27,102 nucleotides of DNA from SIG480 sp045649265 (GTDB lineage: Bacteria; Bacillota; Clostridia; Oscillospirales; JAAYXM01), in assembly GCA_045649265.1 (NCBI GenBank), contig JAZRPO010000002.1, forward strand, positions 1 through 27,102. The letters run 5' to 3'. Shown one piece after another: positions 9,279 through 15,858 of the stretch. The notes beneath the pieces are model-generated. The model saw only the letters and a program-made list of their open reading frames with translations, searched no databases and was not told where the DNA came from. Within the stretch, counting starts at the first letter, position 1; each line of letters opens with the position of its first letter. Position numbers and translations under genes: made by a program.

Positions 9279-10090
9279 CACACTATACCGCCTAAAAGTA
9301 TTAAAAGAATGTATGAGGCGGGAATCGTGAAAATTGTACTGTCAAAACGGTCAATCGCCCCTCCGTGCCCCGGAATGAGTGCTCCGTAGTCCTTAATATT
9401 ATATTCCCGCTTTATCAGTGAAAATGACAAATCGCCAATCTGCGCAATAACCGAAAGTACAAGCGCACCTACAATGAGCAATGGATAGTTGACCGTCATA
9501 TCAAAGTTTGTTTCCATAATCCTTGCAAAGACAAAAAGCGATATTATGCATATAACTATTCCGCCCATTGCACCTTCAATAGTCTTTTTCGGGCTTATCC
9601 GCTCGCATAGCTTGTGTTTGCCGAGAAAGCTCCCGGTAAAATAAGCCCCGGTATCCGTCATCCATGCCGCTATAAATGGGAAAAGAATCATAAACTCGCC
9701 GTTTTCCATCATTCGGATGCGGATTATCATAGAAAACATAACCGGAATGACAACGCCTGCAAAAAAAGAAGTAAGAACCATAACGAGAGAGAGCTTGCCA
9801 AAATTCAAAATCCAAATTGAAAAAAGCACGAAAATGCACAGGAAAACAATTGGAACAATGTATCTTTCGAGGTCTGAAAAGTAAACAAGAAACGGAATTA
9901 TCGACGCAAAAGCACATGCTGTGAAAAGCAGCGCAGGGTTTCTTGTAATTTTACTCCTCCAAACAAGCTCATATGCTGAAATTACTAAAACTACAGAAAT
10001 TGCCACAGTAAAACAAGTCTGCGGCAAAAAATAAACTACTATAACAAATAAAGCAATCGCAACCAAAGCAGAAATAATCCGTGTTCTCAT
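9278..10090 (-). CDS. cdsA: Phosphatidate cytidylyltransferase
   Basis: Integral membrane enzyme forming CDP-diacylglycerol from phosphatidic acid and CTP, the branch point for anionic phospholipids. About 270 residues with roughly seven to eight hydrophobic segments. The C-terminal CDP-alcohol signature is complete: GDLSFSLIKR followed by KDYGALIPGHGGAIDRFDS. The ATG at 10090 has a perfect GGAGGTG box seven bases ahead and lies 2 bp after the uppS stop. A TTG at 10096 is too close to the box to be used. Its place between uppS and dxr is the conserved Gram-positive order. Confidence 0.96.
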   Translation of the reverse strand: MRTRIISALVAIALFVIVVYFLPQTCFTVAISVVLVISAYELVWRSKITRNPALLFTACAFASIIPFLVYFSDLERYIVPIVFLCIFVLFSIWILNFGKLSLVMVLTSFFAGVVIPVMFSMIIRIRMMENGEFMILFPFIAAWMTDTGAYFTGSFLGKHKLCERISPKKTIEGAMGGIVICIISLFVFARIMETNFDMTVNYPLLIVGALVLSVIAQIGDLSFSLIKREYNIKDYGALIPGHGGAIDRFDSTIFTIPASYILLILLGGIV

Positions 10091-10092
10091 AA

Positions 10093-10836
10093 TCAAACAC
10101 CTCCATACCTGCGGTTTCGCTTTTGAAAAGCGGAGATAGCGCGCCGAAGCTCTTTTTCATCAAACTCGGGCCAGAGCTTGTCAGTAAAATACATTTCACT
10201 ATAAGCAAGCTGCCAAAGCAAAAAGTTTGAGAGGCGCATCTCGCCACCCGGCCTTATGAGCAAATCTGGCGCCGGAGTCCCCGCAGAGTAAAGATTGTTC
10301 TCAATTTCGGTTTCCGAAATCTCTGATGGATCAAGCGCTCCGCTTTTTACCTTTTGTGCAATGAGCCTTGCTGCATTTACAATCTCAGCCTGCGCGCCGT
10401 AATTCAGGCAGACATTGACCTGCATTCCGGTCATATCGTCAGATTCGCGCTCAGCCTTTTCCATAAGAGCCTTAATGCCATCACTGAGCCTTTCACGCGA
10501 GCCCCAGAAGCGCAGCTTAAGATTCTTTTTTCTGACTTCTTCGATTGATTCGATAACGTACTTTTCAAGGAGGGACATAATTGTGTCGACCTCCTCCGGG
10601 GGGCGTTTCCAGTTCTCCGTTGAAAATGCATACACAGTGAGATATTTAATGCCTATATCATTGCAATACGTCGCAATTTTACGGAAATTTTCACTGCCGA
10701 CGGCGTGGCCCGCCGTACGAGGCATGCCACGCCGTTTAGCCCAACGTCCGTTACCGTCAAGTATAATTGCAATATGTTGAGGAAGTGCAGAAAAATCTAC
10801 ACTTTCCTCAACCTTATTTTTCGTAAATATCCCCAT
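10093..10836 (-). CDS. uppS: Isoprenyl (undecaprenyl) diphosphate synthase, cis type
   Basis: Cis-prenyltransferase that elongates farnesyl diphosphate with isopentenyl diphosphate to the C55 lipid carrier of cell-wall synthesis. 247 residues. The substrate region IILDGNGRWAKRR near residue 26, the HAVGSE loop, YAFSTENWKRP, and the C-terminal DLLIRPGGEMRLSNFLLWQ and SEMYFTDKLWPEF are all family hallmarks. The ATG at 10836 has AGGAG eight bases ahead. It follows frr by 12 bp. The product length (C55) is assumed from the family, not visible in sequence. Confidence 0.96.
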   Translation of the reverse strand: MGIFTKNKVEESVDFSALPQHIAIILDGNGRWAKRRGMPRTAGHAVGSENFRKIATYCNDIGIKYLTVYAFSTENWKRPPEEVDTIMSLLEKYVIESIEEVRKKNLKLRFWGSRERLSDGIKALMEKAERESDDMTGMQVNVCLNYGAQAEIVNAARLIAQKVKSGALDPSEISETEIENNLYSAGTPAPDLLIRPGGEMRLSNFLLWQLAYSEMYFTDKLWPEFDEKELRRAISAFQKRNRRYGGV

Positions 10837-10848
10837 AGGAAATACTCC

Positions 10849-11403
10849 TTAAATCTCGAGAAGCTCTTTCTCCTTTTTTTCTGTCATAAGATCTACATCC
10901 TTGCAGTTCTTATCGGTAATCTTCTGAATTTCATCTTCAAGGGTTTTGAGGTCGTCCTCTGTTATTTCTGATTTCTTCTTCATTGCCTTGAATTTTTCAA
11001 TCGCATCACGGCGAATATTTCTGATTGCTACTTTTCCGTCTTCACCGAGCTTTTTAACCTGCTTGATAAGATCGCGGCGGCGCTCCTCTGTAAGCTGCGG
11101 AAAAGCAAGGCGGATACATTTTCCGTCATTTGCAGGGTTGATACCGAGGTCTGATGACAAAATTGCCTTCTCAATTTCTTTGAGAATTGATGCATCCCAT
11201 GGCTGAATGAGAAGAATTCTCGGCTCCGGAACAGAAACTGATCCAACCTGTGGAATCGGGGTTGCTGTTCCGTAATAATCGACTGTTATTCTATCAAGAA
11301 CCGCAGGATTTGCACGGCCTGCACGGACCGCTGCAAACTCCTCAACAACAACGGATATACTCTTTTGCATTCTTTCGTCAAATTCTTTTATTTCAGCTCT
11401 CAT
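10849..11403 (-). CDS. frr: Ribosome recycling factor
   Basis: With EF-G, splits the post-termination ribosome so that subunits can be reused. 184 residues, the standard length, with the two-domain pattern: a three-helix bundle (N-terminal MQKSISVVVEEFAAVRAGRANP; C-terminal RRDLIKQVKKLGEDGKVAIRNIRRDA and EDEIQKITDKNCKDVDLMTEKKEKELLEI) and a small beta domain (PQVGSVSVPEPRILLIQPWD). The ATG at 11403 lies 3 bp after pyrH and has AGGA ten bases ahead. The pyrH-frr pair is nearly universal in bacteria. Confidence 0.98.
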   Translation of the reverse strand: MRAEIKEFDERMQKSISVVVEEFAAVRAGRANPAVLDRITVDYYGTATPIPQVGSVSVPEPRILLIQPWDASILKEIEKAILSSDLGINPANDGKCIRLAFPQLTEERRRDLIKQVKKLGEDGKVAIRNIRRDAIEKFKAMKKKSEITEDDLKTLEDEIQKITDKNCKDVDLMTEKKEKELLEI

Positions 11404-11406
11404 AAT

Positions 11407-12129
11407 TTACGCATCCTTTCTGACTATGGTTCCGATTTTTTCGCCAAGAACCACTCTTTTAATATTTTTGCTGTCCTTCAATGAGAAAACAATTATCGGG
11501 ATATTGTTATCCATAGAAAGCGATGTTGCCGTTGTGTCCATAACATTGAGGTGACGAGCGAGAACTTCGTCGTATGTAAGCTCGTCAAACTTCACGGCAT
11601 CGGGGTTTTTGTTCGGGTCAGAGTCATAAACGCCGTCAACATTGGTTGCCTTCATAATAACCTCGGCATCTAATTCCGCAGCTCGCAAAACCGCTGCCGT
11701 ATCCGTTGAAAAGAAGGGGTTTCCTGTTCCGCAGCCGAATATGACTACTCTCCCCTTTTCAAGGTGACGGATCGCACGGTTTCTGACATAAGGCTCTGCC
11801 AGCGCACGCATCTCAATAGCAGTCTGAACTCGCACGGCTACGCCAAGCTGTTCAAGAACATCTGCAACCGCAAGGGAGTTGATTGTTGTCGCGAGCATAC
11901 CCATATGGTCTGCACGGGTTCTCTCCATATGGTCACCACCATCTTTTACCCCTCTCCAGAAATTGCCTCCACCGACGACTATTCCTACCTGAACGCCGAG
12001 TTCTACACATTCCTTGACCGTGGCGCATACGGAATTAATTACATCAAAATCAAGCCCGTTTTTCTTGCTTCCCGCAAGCGCTTCACCGCTCAATTTAAGC
12101 AAGATTCGCTTATACTTTACCTTATCCAA
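11407..12129 (-). CDS. pyrH: UMP kinase
   Basis: Phosphorylates UMP to UDP in pyrimidine nucleotide synthesis. It is a hexameric member of the amino-acid-kinase fold and is known in other bacteria to be allosterically controlled by UTP and GTP. 240 residues with KLSGEAL near the N terminus (ATP site), VGGGNFWRG, TADHMGMLAT, GTGNPFFSTDTAA and ATNVDGVYDSDP, all characteristic. The start is a TTG at 12129 with GGGAGGG seven bases ahead, and no ATG competes. It is the first gene of the pyrH-frr-uppS-cdsA-dxr-rseP-ispG-polC run and has its own predicted promoter. Confidence 0.97.
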   Translation of the reverse strand: MDKVKYKRILLKLSGEALAGSKKNGLDFDVINSVCATVKECVELGVQVGIVVGGGNFWRGVKDGGDHMERTRADHMGMLATTINSLAVADVLEQLGVAVRVQTAIEMRALAEPYVRNRAIRHLEKGRVVIFGCGTGNPFFSTDTAAVLRAAELDAEVIMKATNVDGVYDSDPNKNPDAVKFDELTYDEVLARHLNVMDTTATSLSMDNNIPIIVFSLKDSKNIKRVVLGEKIGTIVRKDA

Positions 12130-12165
12130 GATTTAACCCTCCCGATATAAATTACTCTTAATAAT

Positions 12166-12194
12166 ATAATAAACTTTTTTACGCCAAATGTCCA
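12166..12194 (-). promoter_or_regulatory. Predicted promoter of the pyrH-polC operon
   Basis: Minus-strand -35 TGGACA (12194-12189), 17-bp spacer, -10 TATTAT (12171-12166), about 37 bp before the TTG start. No terminator is visible between the upstream glycosylase gene and this site, so the operon may also receive read-through. Confidence 0.5.
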
Positions 12195-12216
12195 GCTAAA
12201 TTTTCCTTTTCAAACA

Positions 12217-13062
12217 TCATTTTGGCATATTAAACTGTTTATTATTCCTCATATAGTGAAACATATACTGCTGAGCAAGACCTGCGGAATTACCAAAGCG
12301 CGAATAGTCAAAATTTTCTTCTCCGAAAAACTGCGAAATCGCACGCTTCATCCACACGTCAACAGGAAAAGCGTTAAGCTTTCCCATTCCGAAAAGGAGC
12401 GTGCAGTTTGCAACCTTCTCTCCAACTCCCGAAAGTTTCAAGAGCTCTGCTTTTGCTTTTTCCGTCGGAAGAGCTTCAAGCTCAGAAAGACTCAGATCGC
12501 CGCTTGCAACGGCATTTGCAGCATTTCTTATGTATGCTGCCCGATAACCCGCATGGAGTGACGAAAGCTCTTTTTCACTGAGCTCGGATACTGCCTTTGC
12601 AGACGGAAAAGCAAAAAAAGTTTCATCGTTGAAATTTATCTCATCTCCGCAAATATTGCAAAGTTTTTCAATAATGTCCTTTATTCGCGGGATGTTGTTG
12701 CATTGCGAAATTATAAATGAACAAAGCGCTTCCCACGGTTCCTGATGAAGAATTCTGATCCCCCTGCCAAACTCGCAAGCCGCAGCAATTGCCTTTTCTC
12801 GGCTCAGCTCTTCACGGAGAGCCTTATAATCCCTGTCCATATCAAAATATTTATGCCATATCTTTTCATAAGAGCCCTCTTGTGAAAGGATATATGTCAC
12901 TTCACCCTCGTTTCGGACAAAAGCCGGAACGCCAAAGGCAATTCCCTTGTAGACACCTTTTTCATCACATTTCCAACGAAAAGCCTGCCCACAATCAAAA
13001 ATTTGCCCGGGAGAAAAATCAGCACAGTCGTGTATTTCTTTAATTTCAAGCTTTGTTGCCAA
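12217..13062 (-). CDS. OGG1-type 8-oxoguanine DNA glycosylase / AP lyase
   Basis: Base-excision repair enzyme of the HhH-GPD superfamily. From the TTG start the protein has 281 residues. An N-terminal OGG_N-like domain has CGQAFRW (24-30), matching the OGG1 QSFRW region. SQCNNIPRI (119-127) corresponds to the DNA-wedging Asn motif. The helix-hairpin-helix LSGVGEKVANC carries the expected Schiff-base lysine K216, followed by the GPD Asp in PVDVW (D235). A GTG at 13071 is in frame, but GGAG abuts it directly. The TTG at 13062 has GGAGGTG at normal spacing and is preferred. It is divergent from the DUF6062-like gene, from overlapping promoters. Confidence 0.9.
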   Translation of the reverse strand: MATKLEIKEIHDCADFSPGQIFDCGQAFRWKCDEKGVYKGIAFGVPAFVRNEGEVTYILSQEGSYEKIWHKYFDMDRDYKALREELSREKAIAAACEFGRGIRILHQEPWEALCSFIISQCNNIPRIKDIIEKLCNICGDEINFNDETFFAFPSAKAVSELSEKELSSLHAGYRAAYIRNAANAVASGDLSLSELEALPTEKAKAELLKLSGVGEKVANCTLLFGMGKLNAFPVDVWMKRAISQFFGEENFDYSRFGNSAGLAQQYMFHYMRNNKQFNMPK

Positions 13063-13091
13063 TACTTTCACCTCCGATAAAACGATTCATA

Positions 13092-13119
13092 TTGACAAAA
13101 GATTTATTACTGATAGAAT
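13092..13119 (+). promoter_or_regulatory. Predicted promoter of the DUF6062-like gene
   Basis: -35 TTGACA (13092-13097), 16-bp spacer, -10 TAGAAT (13114-13119), about 33 bp before the ATG at 13152. It overlaps head-to-head with the glycosylase promoter on the other strand. Confidence 0.6.
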
Positions 13120-13121
13120 AT

Positions 13122-13150
13122 ATTATACTACATTTTCTTCGGAGGGACAA
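13122..13150 (-). promoter_or_regulatory. Predicted promoter of the OGG1-like glycosylase
   Basis: Minus-strand -35 TTGTCC (13150-13145), 17-bp spacer, -10 TATAAT (13127-13122). The -35 hexamer overlaps the GGAGGGACAA ribosome binding region of the divergent gene. Confidence 0.5.
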
Positions 13151-13151
13151 T

Positions 13152-13850
13152 ATGAAAGAAGTCATTTATACAATTCCTATAAATGATGCATACGACGTGA
13201 AATGCGGATGCCCTGTATGCCGTCTTGAAAAACAGCTTGAGACTGAATCCCTTGAATATATTATGGGCGCAGCTATGATGGAGCCGGATGTTCGTATCGA
13301 AACAAACAAATCAGGGTTTTGCTTGCATCATCTTTCAATTATGCTCAGTATGAAAAACCGTCTGAGTCTTACACTTATGCTTCAAAGCTATCTTACAGAA
13401 CTTTTGGATGAAGGGATAATTCCAGAATGTTCACATTTATCAAAGAAGGCTTTTGGGGCCATTTCAAACAAGCTTTGTCGCTCATCAAGTGGCTGCTTTG
13501 TTTGTGAACGAGTTGAGGAAAAGCTTGCACTTTATGCCAGAAACATTGTGTATCTCTGGGAAAGTACGCCTGAATTCCGCGAAAAAACCCGCGCCCAGGA
13601 GTTCTTTTGCCCAAAGCACCTCGCCCTTCTCACGAAAACGGCGCAGGAGCTTATTTCAAAGAGAAATTACAGCGCATTTTGCAATGACCATTTCGCTGCA
13701 TCGAGAAAAATTTTAGAGGGTTTGTCAGATGAGGTTGACAAGTTTTGCAACAGCTACAACTACAAATTCCGTGACATTCCTCTCGGAGATGCGAAGCTTG
13801 CAGCAGAACACACAATAGAGTTTTTAAAAGGAAGCATAAGTGATGAATAG
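13152..13850 (+). CDS. DUF6062-like cysteine/histidine-rich protein of unknown function
   Basis: 232 residues, starting at the ATG at 13152, which has GGAGGG five bases ahead; frame upstream of it lacks a ribosome site. The protein looks like two similar halves. The first has C18-G-C20-P-V-C23 and later C57-L-H59-H60. The second has C115-F-V-C118 and later C153-P-K-H156. This CxxC ... CxxH pattern, twice, suggests two metal (probably zinc) sites. The start (MKEVIYTIPINDAYD), MMEPDVRIETNKSGFC and the MKNRL-type helix resemble a Clostridia family I know as DUF6062. No enzyme motif, signal peptide or membrane segment is seen, so it is probably cytosolic. The downstream membrane-protein gene overlaps its end, suggesting co-translation. 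Function unknown. Confidence 0.85.
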   Translation: MKEVIYTIPINDAYDVKCGCPVCRLEKQLETESLEYIMGAAMMEPDVRIETNKSGFCLHHLSIMLSMKNRLSLTLMLQSYLTELLDEGIIPECSHLSKKAFGAISNKLCRSSSGCFVCERVEEKLALYARNIVYLWESTPEFREKTRAQEFFCPKHLALLTKTAQELISKRNYSAFCNDHFAASRKILEGLSDEVDKFCNSYNYKFRDIPLGDAKLAAEHTIEFLKGSISDE

Positions 13851-14346
13851 GTCTCATGCTTACAAGATTTCACTTTCTGCAGTTCTTATTGCCGCAGCTC
13901 TTGCTCTCTCATTTTTTGAAAGCCTTATTCTTCCGGTTTTTCCGATTCCGGGAATAAAACTCGGGCTTGCAAACGTTGTTACTCTCTTCGCGCTTTACTT
14001 CCTGAATACGGGGGCAGCCGCAATCATTCTCATTGCGAGGTGTTTTCTCGCATCCTTTTACAGTGGAGGAATTACCGCATTTATATTTTCAATTTCCGGC
14101 GGATTTTTGGCTTTGCTTTTTATGACGCTCGCAAAAAGCTCTGAAAAGCTCTCTATTTTCGGTGTAAGCGTAGCGGGAGCTGCCTCCCACAGCATAGGTC
14201 AACTCACCGCAGCTTCTGTTATTTTTTCGACTGCCGCTGTTTTTTCATATCTGCCACCCATGCTTTTGATCTCAATTTTGACGGGTTTACTCACTGCATT
14301 AGTTTCAAAAGTGATCCTTTCTCGTATGGATATGTTTAAAAAATAA
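13843..14346 (+). CDS. Gx transporter family protein (heptaprenyl diphosphate synthase component I-like)
   Basis: 167-residue hydrophobic protein with about five membrane segments. ILPVFPIPGIKLGLANVV is the hallmark of the family annotated as heptaprenyl diphosphate synthase component I / Gx transporter (Hpre_diP_synt_I). Its GG/GX-rich segments and single-domain size resemble S components of ECF-type transporters. A direct enzymatic role is doubtful because no catalytic motif is present; a substrate-binding transporter subunit is more likely, substrate unknown. The ATG at 13843 overlaps the preceding gene by 8 bp. A GTG just upstream (13840) is better spaced from AAGGA and is a possible alternative. 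A hairpin follows at once, before spoIIR. Confidence 0.8.
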   Translation: MNRSHAYKISLSAVLIAAALALSFFESLILPVFPIPGIKLGLANVVTLFALYFLNTGAAAIILIARCFLASFYSGGITAFIFSISGGFLALLFMTLAKSSEKLSIFGVSVAGAASHSIGQLTAASVIFSTAAVFSYLPPMLLISILTGLLTALVSKVILSRMDMFKK

Positions 14347-14401
14347 AACCTTCGGTTATAAAGCTTGTGGGACATTCCCAAAGACTTTCACCGGAGGTTT
14401 T
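14345..14401 (+). promoter_or_regulatory. Nested hairpin enclosing the spoIIR ribosome binding site
   Basis: An outer stem pairs 14345-14356 (AAAACCTTCGGT) with 14390-14401 (ACCGGAGGTTTT), 12 pairs with one G-U. Inside it, CTT(G)TGGG (14364-14371) pairs with CCCAAAG (14377-14383) around a 5-nt loop. The right arm contains the spoIIR Shine-Dalgarno GGAGG (14393-14397) and ends in a five-U run, so the structure could stop transcription from the upstream gene, hide the ribosome site in read-through RNA, or both. Confidence 0.65.
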
Positions 14402-14404
14402 TCA

Positions 14405-14998
14405 ATGAAGAAATATATTTTTGAAGTTGCGCTTCTTATCGGTCTGAGCTTTTCTTTCCTTTTAGGCGCATCAGCAAGGGAGGAGCAGAGAGACATTTCC
14501 GAAAAACTGATTCGTCTGCACATAATTGCAAACTCAGATTCGGAAAGCGACCAGAGTTTGAAGCTTCGCGTAAGAGACCGCATATTGGAGCAGATGAGCA
14601 CACTGACAGCAGAGTGTGAAAATACAGAAAGCGCAGAAAGCAAAATACGCGCTCATCTTGCAGACTTTCAGGCTATTGCAGACGAAATATGCCGTGAAAG
14701 CGGGGCCCCATATCGCTCCAAAGCTGAAATTGTATACAGCAGTTTTCCCACGAAGCATTATGAAGGCTTTTCGCTCCCGGCAGGAAAGTACAAAGCTCTG
14801 AAAATCAGGCTTGGAAAATCCTCGGGGCAAAACTGGTGGTGCGTTCTGTTTCCACCGCTCTGTGTTTCCGCAGCCGAGGCAGAAGCGACTCTTCCTCAGC
14901 ATTTTTCAAAATCAGAGTTTAAGCTCGTTACATCAGAAAAACCCGAATACAAGATTAAATTCAAGCTATTGGAATTCATTGAACAAATATCGGATTAG
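14405..14998 (+). CDS. spoIIR: Stage II sporulation protein R
   Basis: In Bacillus this is a forespore-made, secreted signalling protein that triggers SpoIIGA to process pro-sigma-E in the mother cell. The 197-residue protein has an N-terminal signal/anchor (KKYIFEVALLIGLSFSFLLG, then ASA), the family core IRLHIIANSDSESDQSLKLRVRD (residues 37-59), the later segment GAPYRSKAEIVYSSFPTKHYEGFSLPAGKYKALKIRLG, and NWWCVLFPPLC, all typical. The ATG at 14405 has GGAGG seven bases ahead, inside a hairpin. No clear sigma-F promoter could be recognised. Its stop lies only 5 bp from the end of the convergent rsmE. Its presence marks the organism as a spore former or a close relative. Confidence 0.95.
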   Translation: MKKYIFEVALLIGLSFSFLLGASAREEQRDISEKLIRLHIIANSDSESDQSLKLRVRDRILEQMSTLTAECENTESAESKIRAHLADFQAIADEICRESGAPYRSKAEIVYSSFPTKHYEGFSLPAGKYKALKIRLGKSSGQNWWCVLFPPLCVSAAEAEATLPQHFSKSEFKLVTSEKPEYKIKFKLLEFIEQISD

Positions 14999-15003
14999 GT
15001 GCA

Positions 15004-15735
15004 TCACCAATCTCCGAGCTCGTACATTATCGCCGCGCAAACTGCAATGGGTGCGGTTTCTGTGCGCATTATGCGTGGGCCGAGGGTAACAACCTCTGCC
15101 CCGCTTTTTTTTGCCTCTTCAACCTCAGCTTCGTCAAAGCCGCCCTCAGGGCCTATAAAAACATTAAACTTTTTACTCTGTTTTTCTTTGAGCACCTGTG
15201 AAAGAGAAATTTCCCTCTCACATTCATACGGCATTAAAGTAACAGCATCACTTTCTGAAAAACGTTTAAATACCTCTTTCGCATCCATTGGCATCTCGAC
15301 CGTGGGAATTATGCCGCGCCCGCATTGCTTTGCGGCCTCTTCCGCAATTTTTTGCCAGCGCGCAGTTTTTTTGCCGGCATCTTTGGGAATGCTCACTGCG
15401 CGTTTTGTTATAACGGGAACAATCCTGAACACTCCAAGCTCTACACATTTTTGAATTATATAATCCATTTTGTCGCTCTTCGGCATTCCTTGAAAAAGCG
15501 TAATCTCAATCGGTGGCTCGGCCTGATTCTGTTCGAACTTAATGATTTTTGTTAAAACCTCACCATTATTAAAAGACAGAATTTCGCATTCATAGTCCTC
15601 CCCGCATTTATCACAAACATCTATCCGCTCGCCCACCTGACACCTGAGCACCTTGCTGATATGCTTTACATCATCACCTGTTATGCGAATGTTTTCTCCG
15701 TCTATATTTGATTTATCAACAAAAAACCTCGGCAT
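15004..15735 (-). CDS. rsmE: 16S rRNA (uracil(1498)-N3)-methyltransferase
   Basis: SAM-dependent SPOUT-class enzyme methylating U1498 in helix 44 of 16S rRNA. About 243 residues. The N-terminal PUA-like half contains DVKHISKVLRCQVGERI. The C-terminal knotted half has the hallmark FIGPEGGFDEAEVEEA, then LGPRIMRTETAPI, the SAM-binding knot. The ATG at 15735 (MPRFF) is preferred, with AAGGG ten bases ahead; an upstream GTG at 15744 sits too close to the box. It has its own predicted promoter. It ends 5 bp from spoIIR on the opposite strand, so transcripts of the two genes must run into each other. Confidence 0.96.
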   Translation of the reverse strand: MPRFFVDKSNIDGENIRITGDDVKHISKVLRCQVGERIDVCDKCGEDYECEILSFNNGEVLTKIIKFEQNQAEPPIEITLFQGMPKSDKMDYIIQKCVELGVFRIVPVITKRAVSIPKDAGKKTARWQKIAEEAAKQCGRGIIPTVEMPMDAKEVFKRFSESDAVTLMPYECEREISLSQVLKEKQSKKFNVFIGPEGGFDEAEVEEAKKSGAEVVTLGPRIMRTETAPIAVCAAIMYELGDW

Positions 15736-15774
15736 GATCGTCACGCCCTTTCCGAATATATTTTCACTTGTTTG

Positions 15775-15803
15775 AGTATATCAAAAAATACCTCTTTTTA
15801 CAA
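15775..15803 (-). promoter_or_regulatory. Predicted promoter of rsmE
   Basis: Minus-strand -35 TTGTAA (15803-15798), 17-bp spacer, -10 TATACT (15780-15775), about 40 bp before the ATG at 15735, and immediately after the aspA terminator. Confidence 0.6.
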
Positions 15804-15810
15804 TATATAA

Positions 15811-15844
15811 GAAAAATTTTAAAGGCCACCAAACGGTGACCTTT
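15811..15844 (-). terminator. Intrinsic terminator of aspA
   Basis: Minus-strand hairpin of about 10 pairs (15844-15835 with 15830-15821), with one G-U in the RNA and a 4-nt loop. It is followed by a T-rich stretch (TTTAAAATTTTTC) and lies 14 bp after the aspA stop. Confidence 0.75.
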
Positions 15845-15858
15845 CATGTTTAATAATA

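Noticed and set aside
12256..12561. Plus-strand and other shadow frames over 100 codons inside core genes (also at 1307, 2151, 6596, 18489, 19911, 22733)
   Set aside because: Each lies opposite or inside a clearly recognised full-length gene, lacks a ribosome binding site and shows no family pattern.
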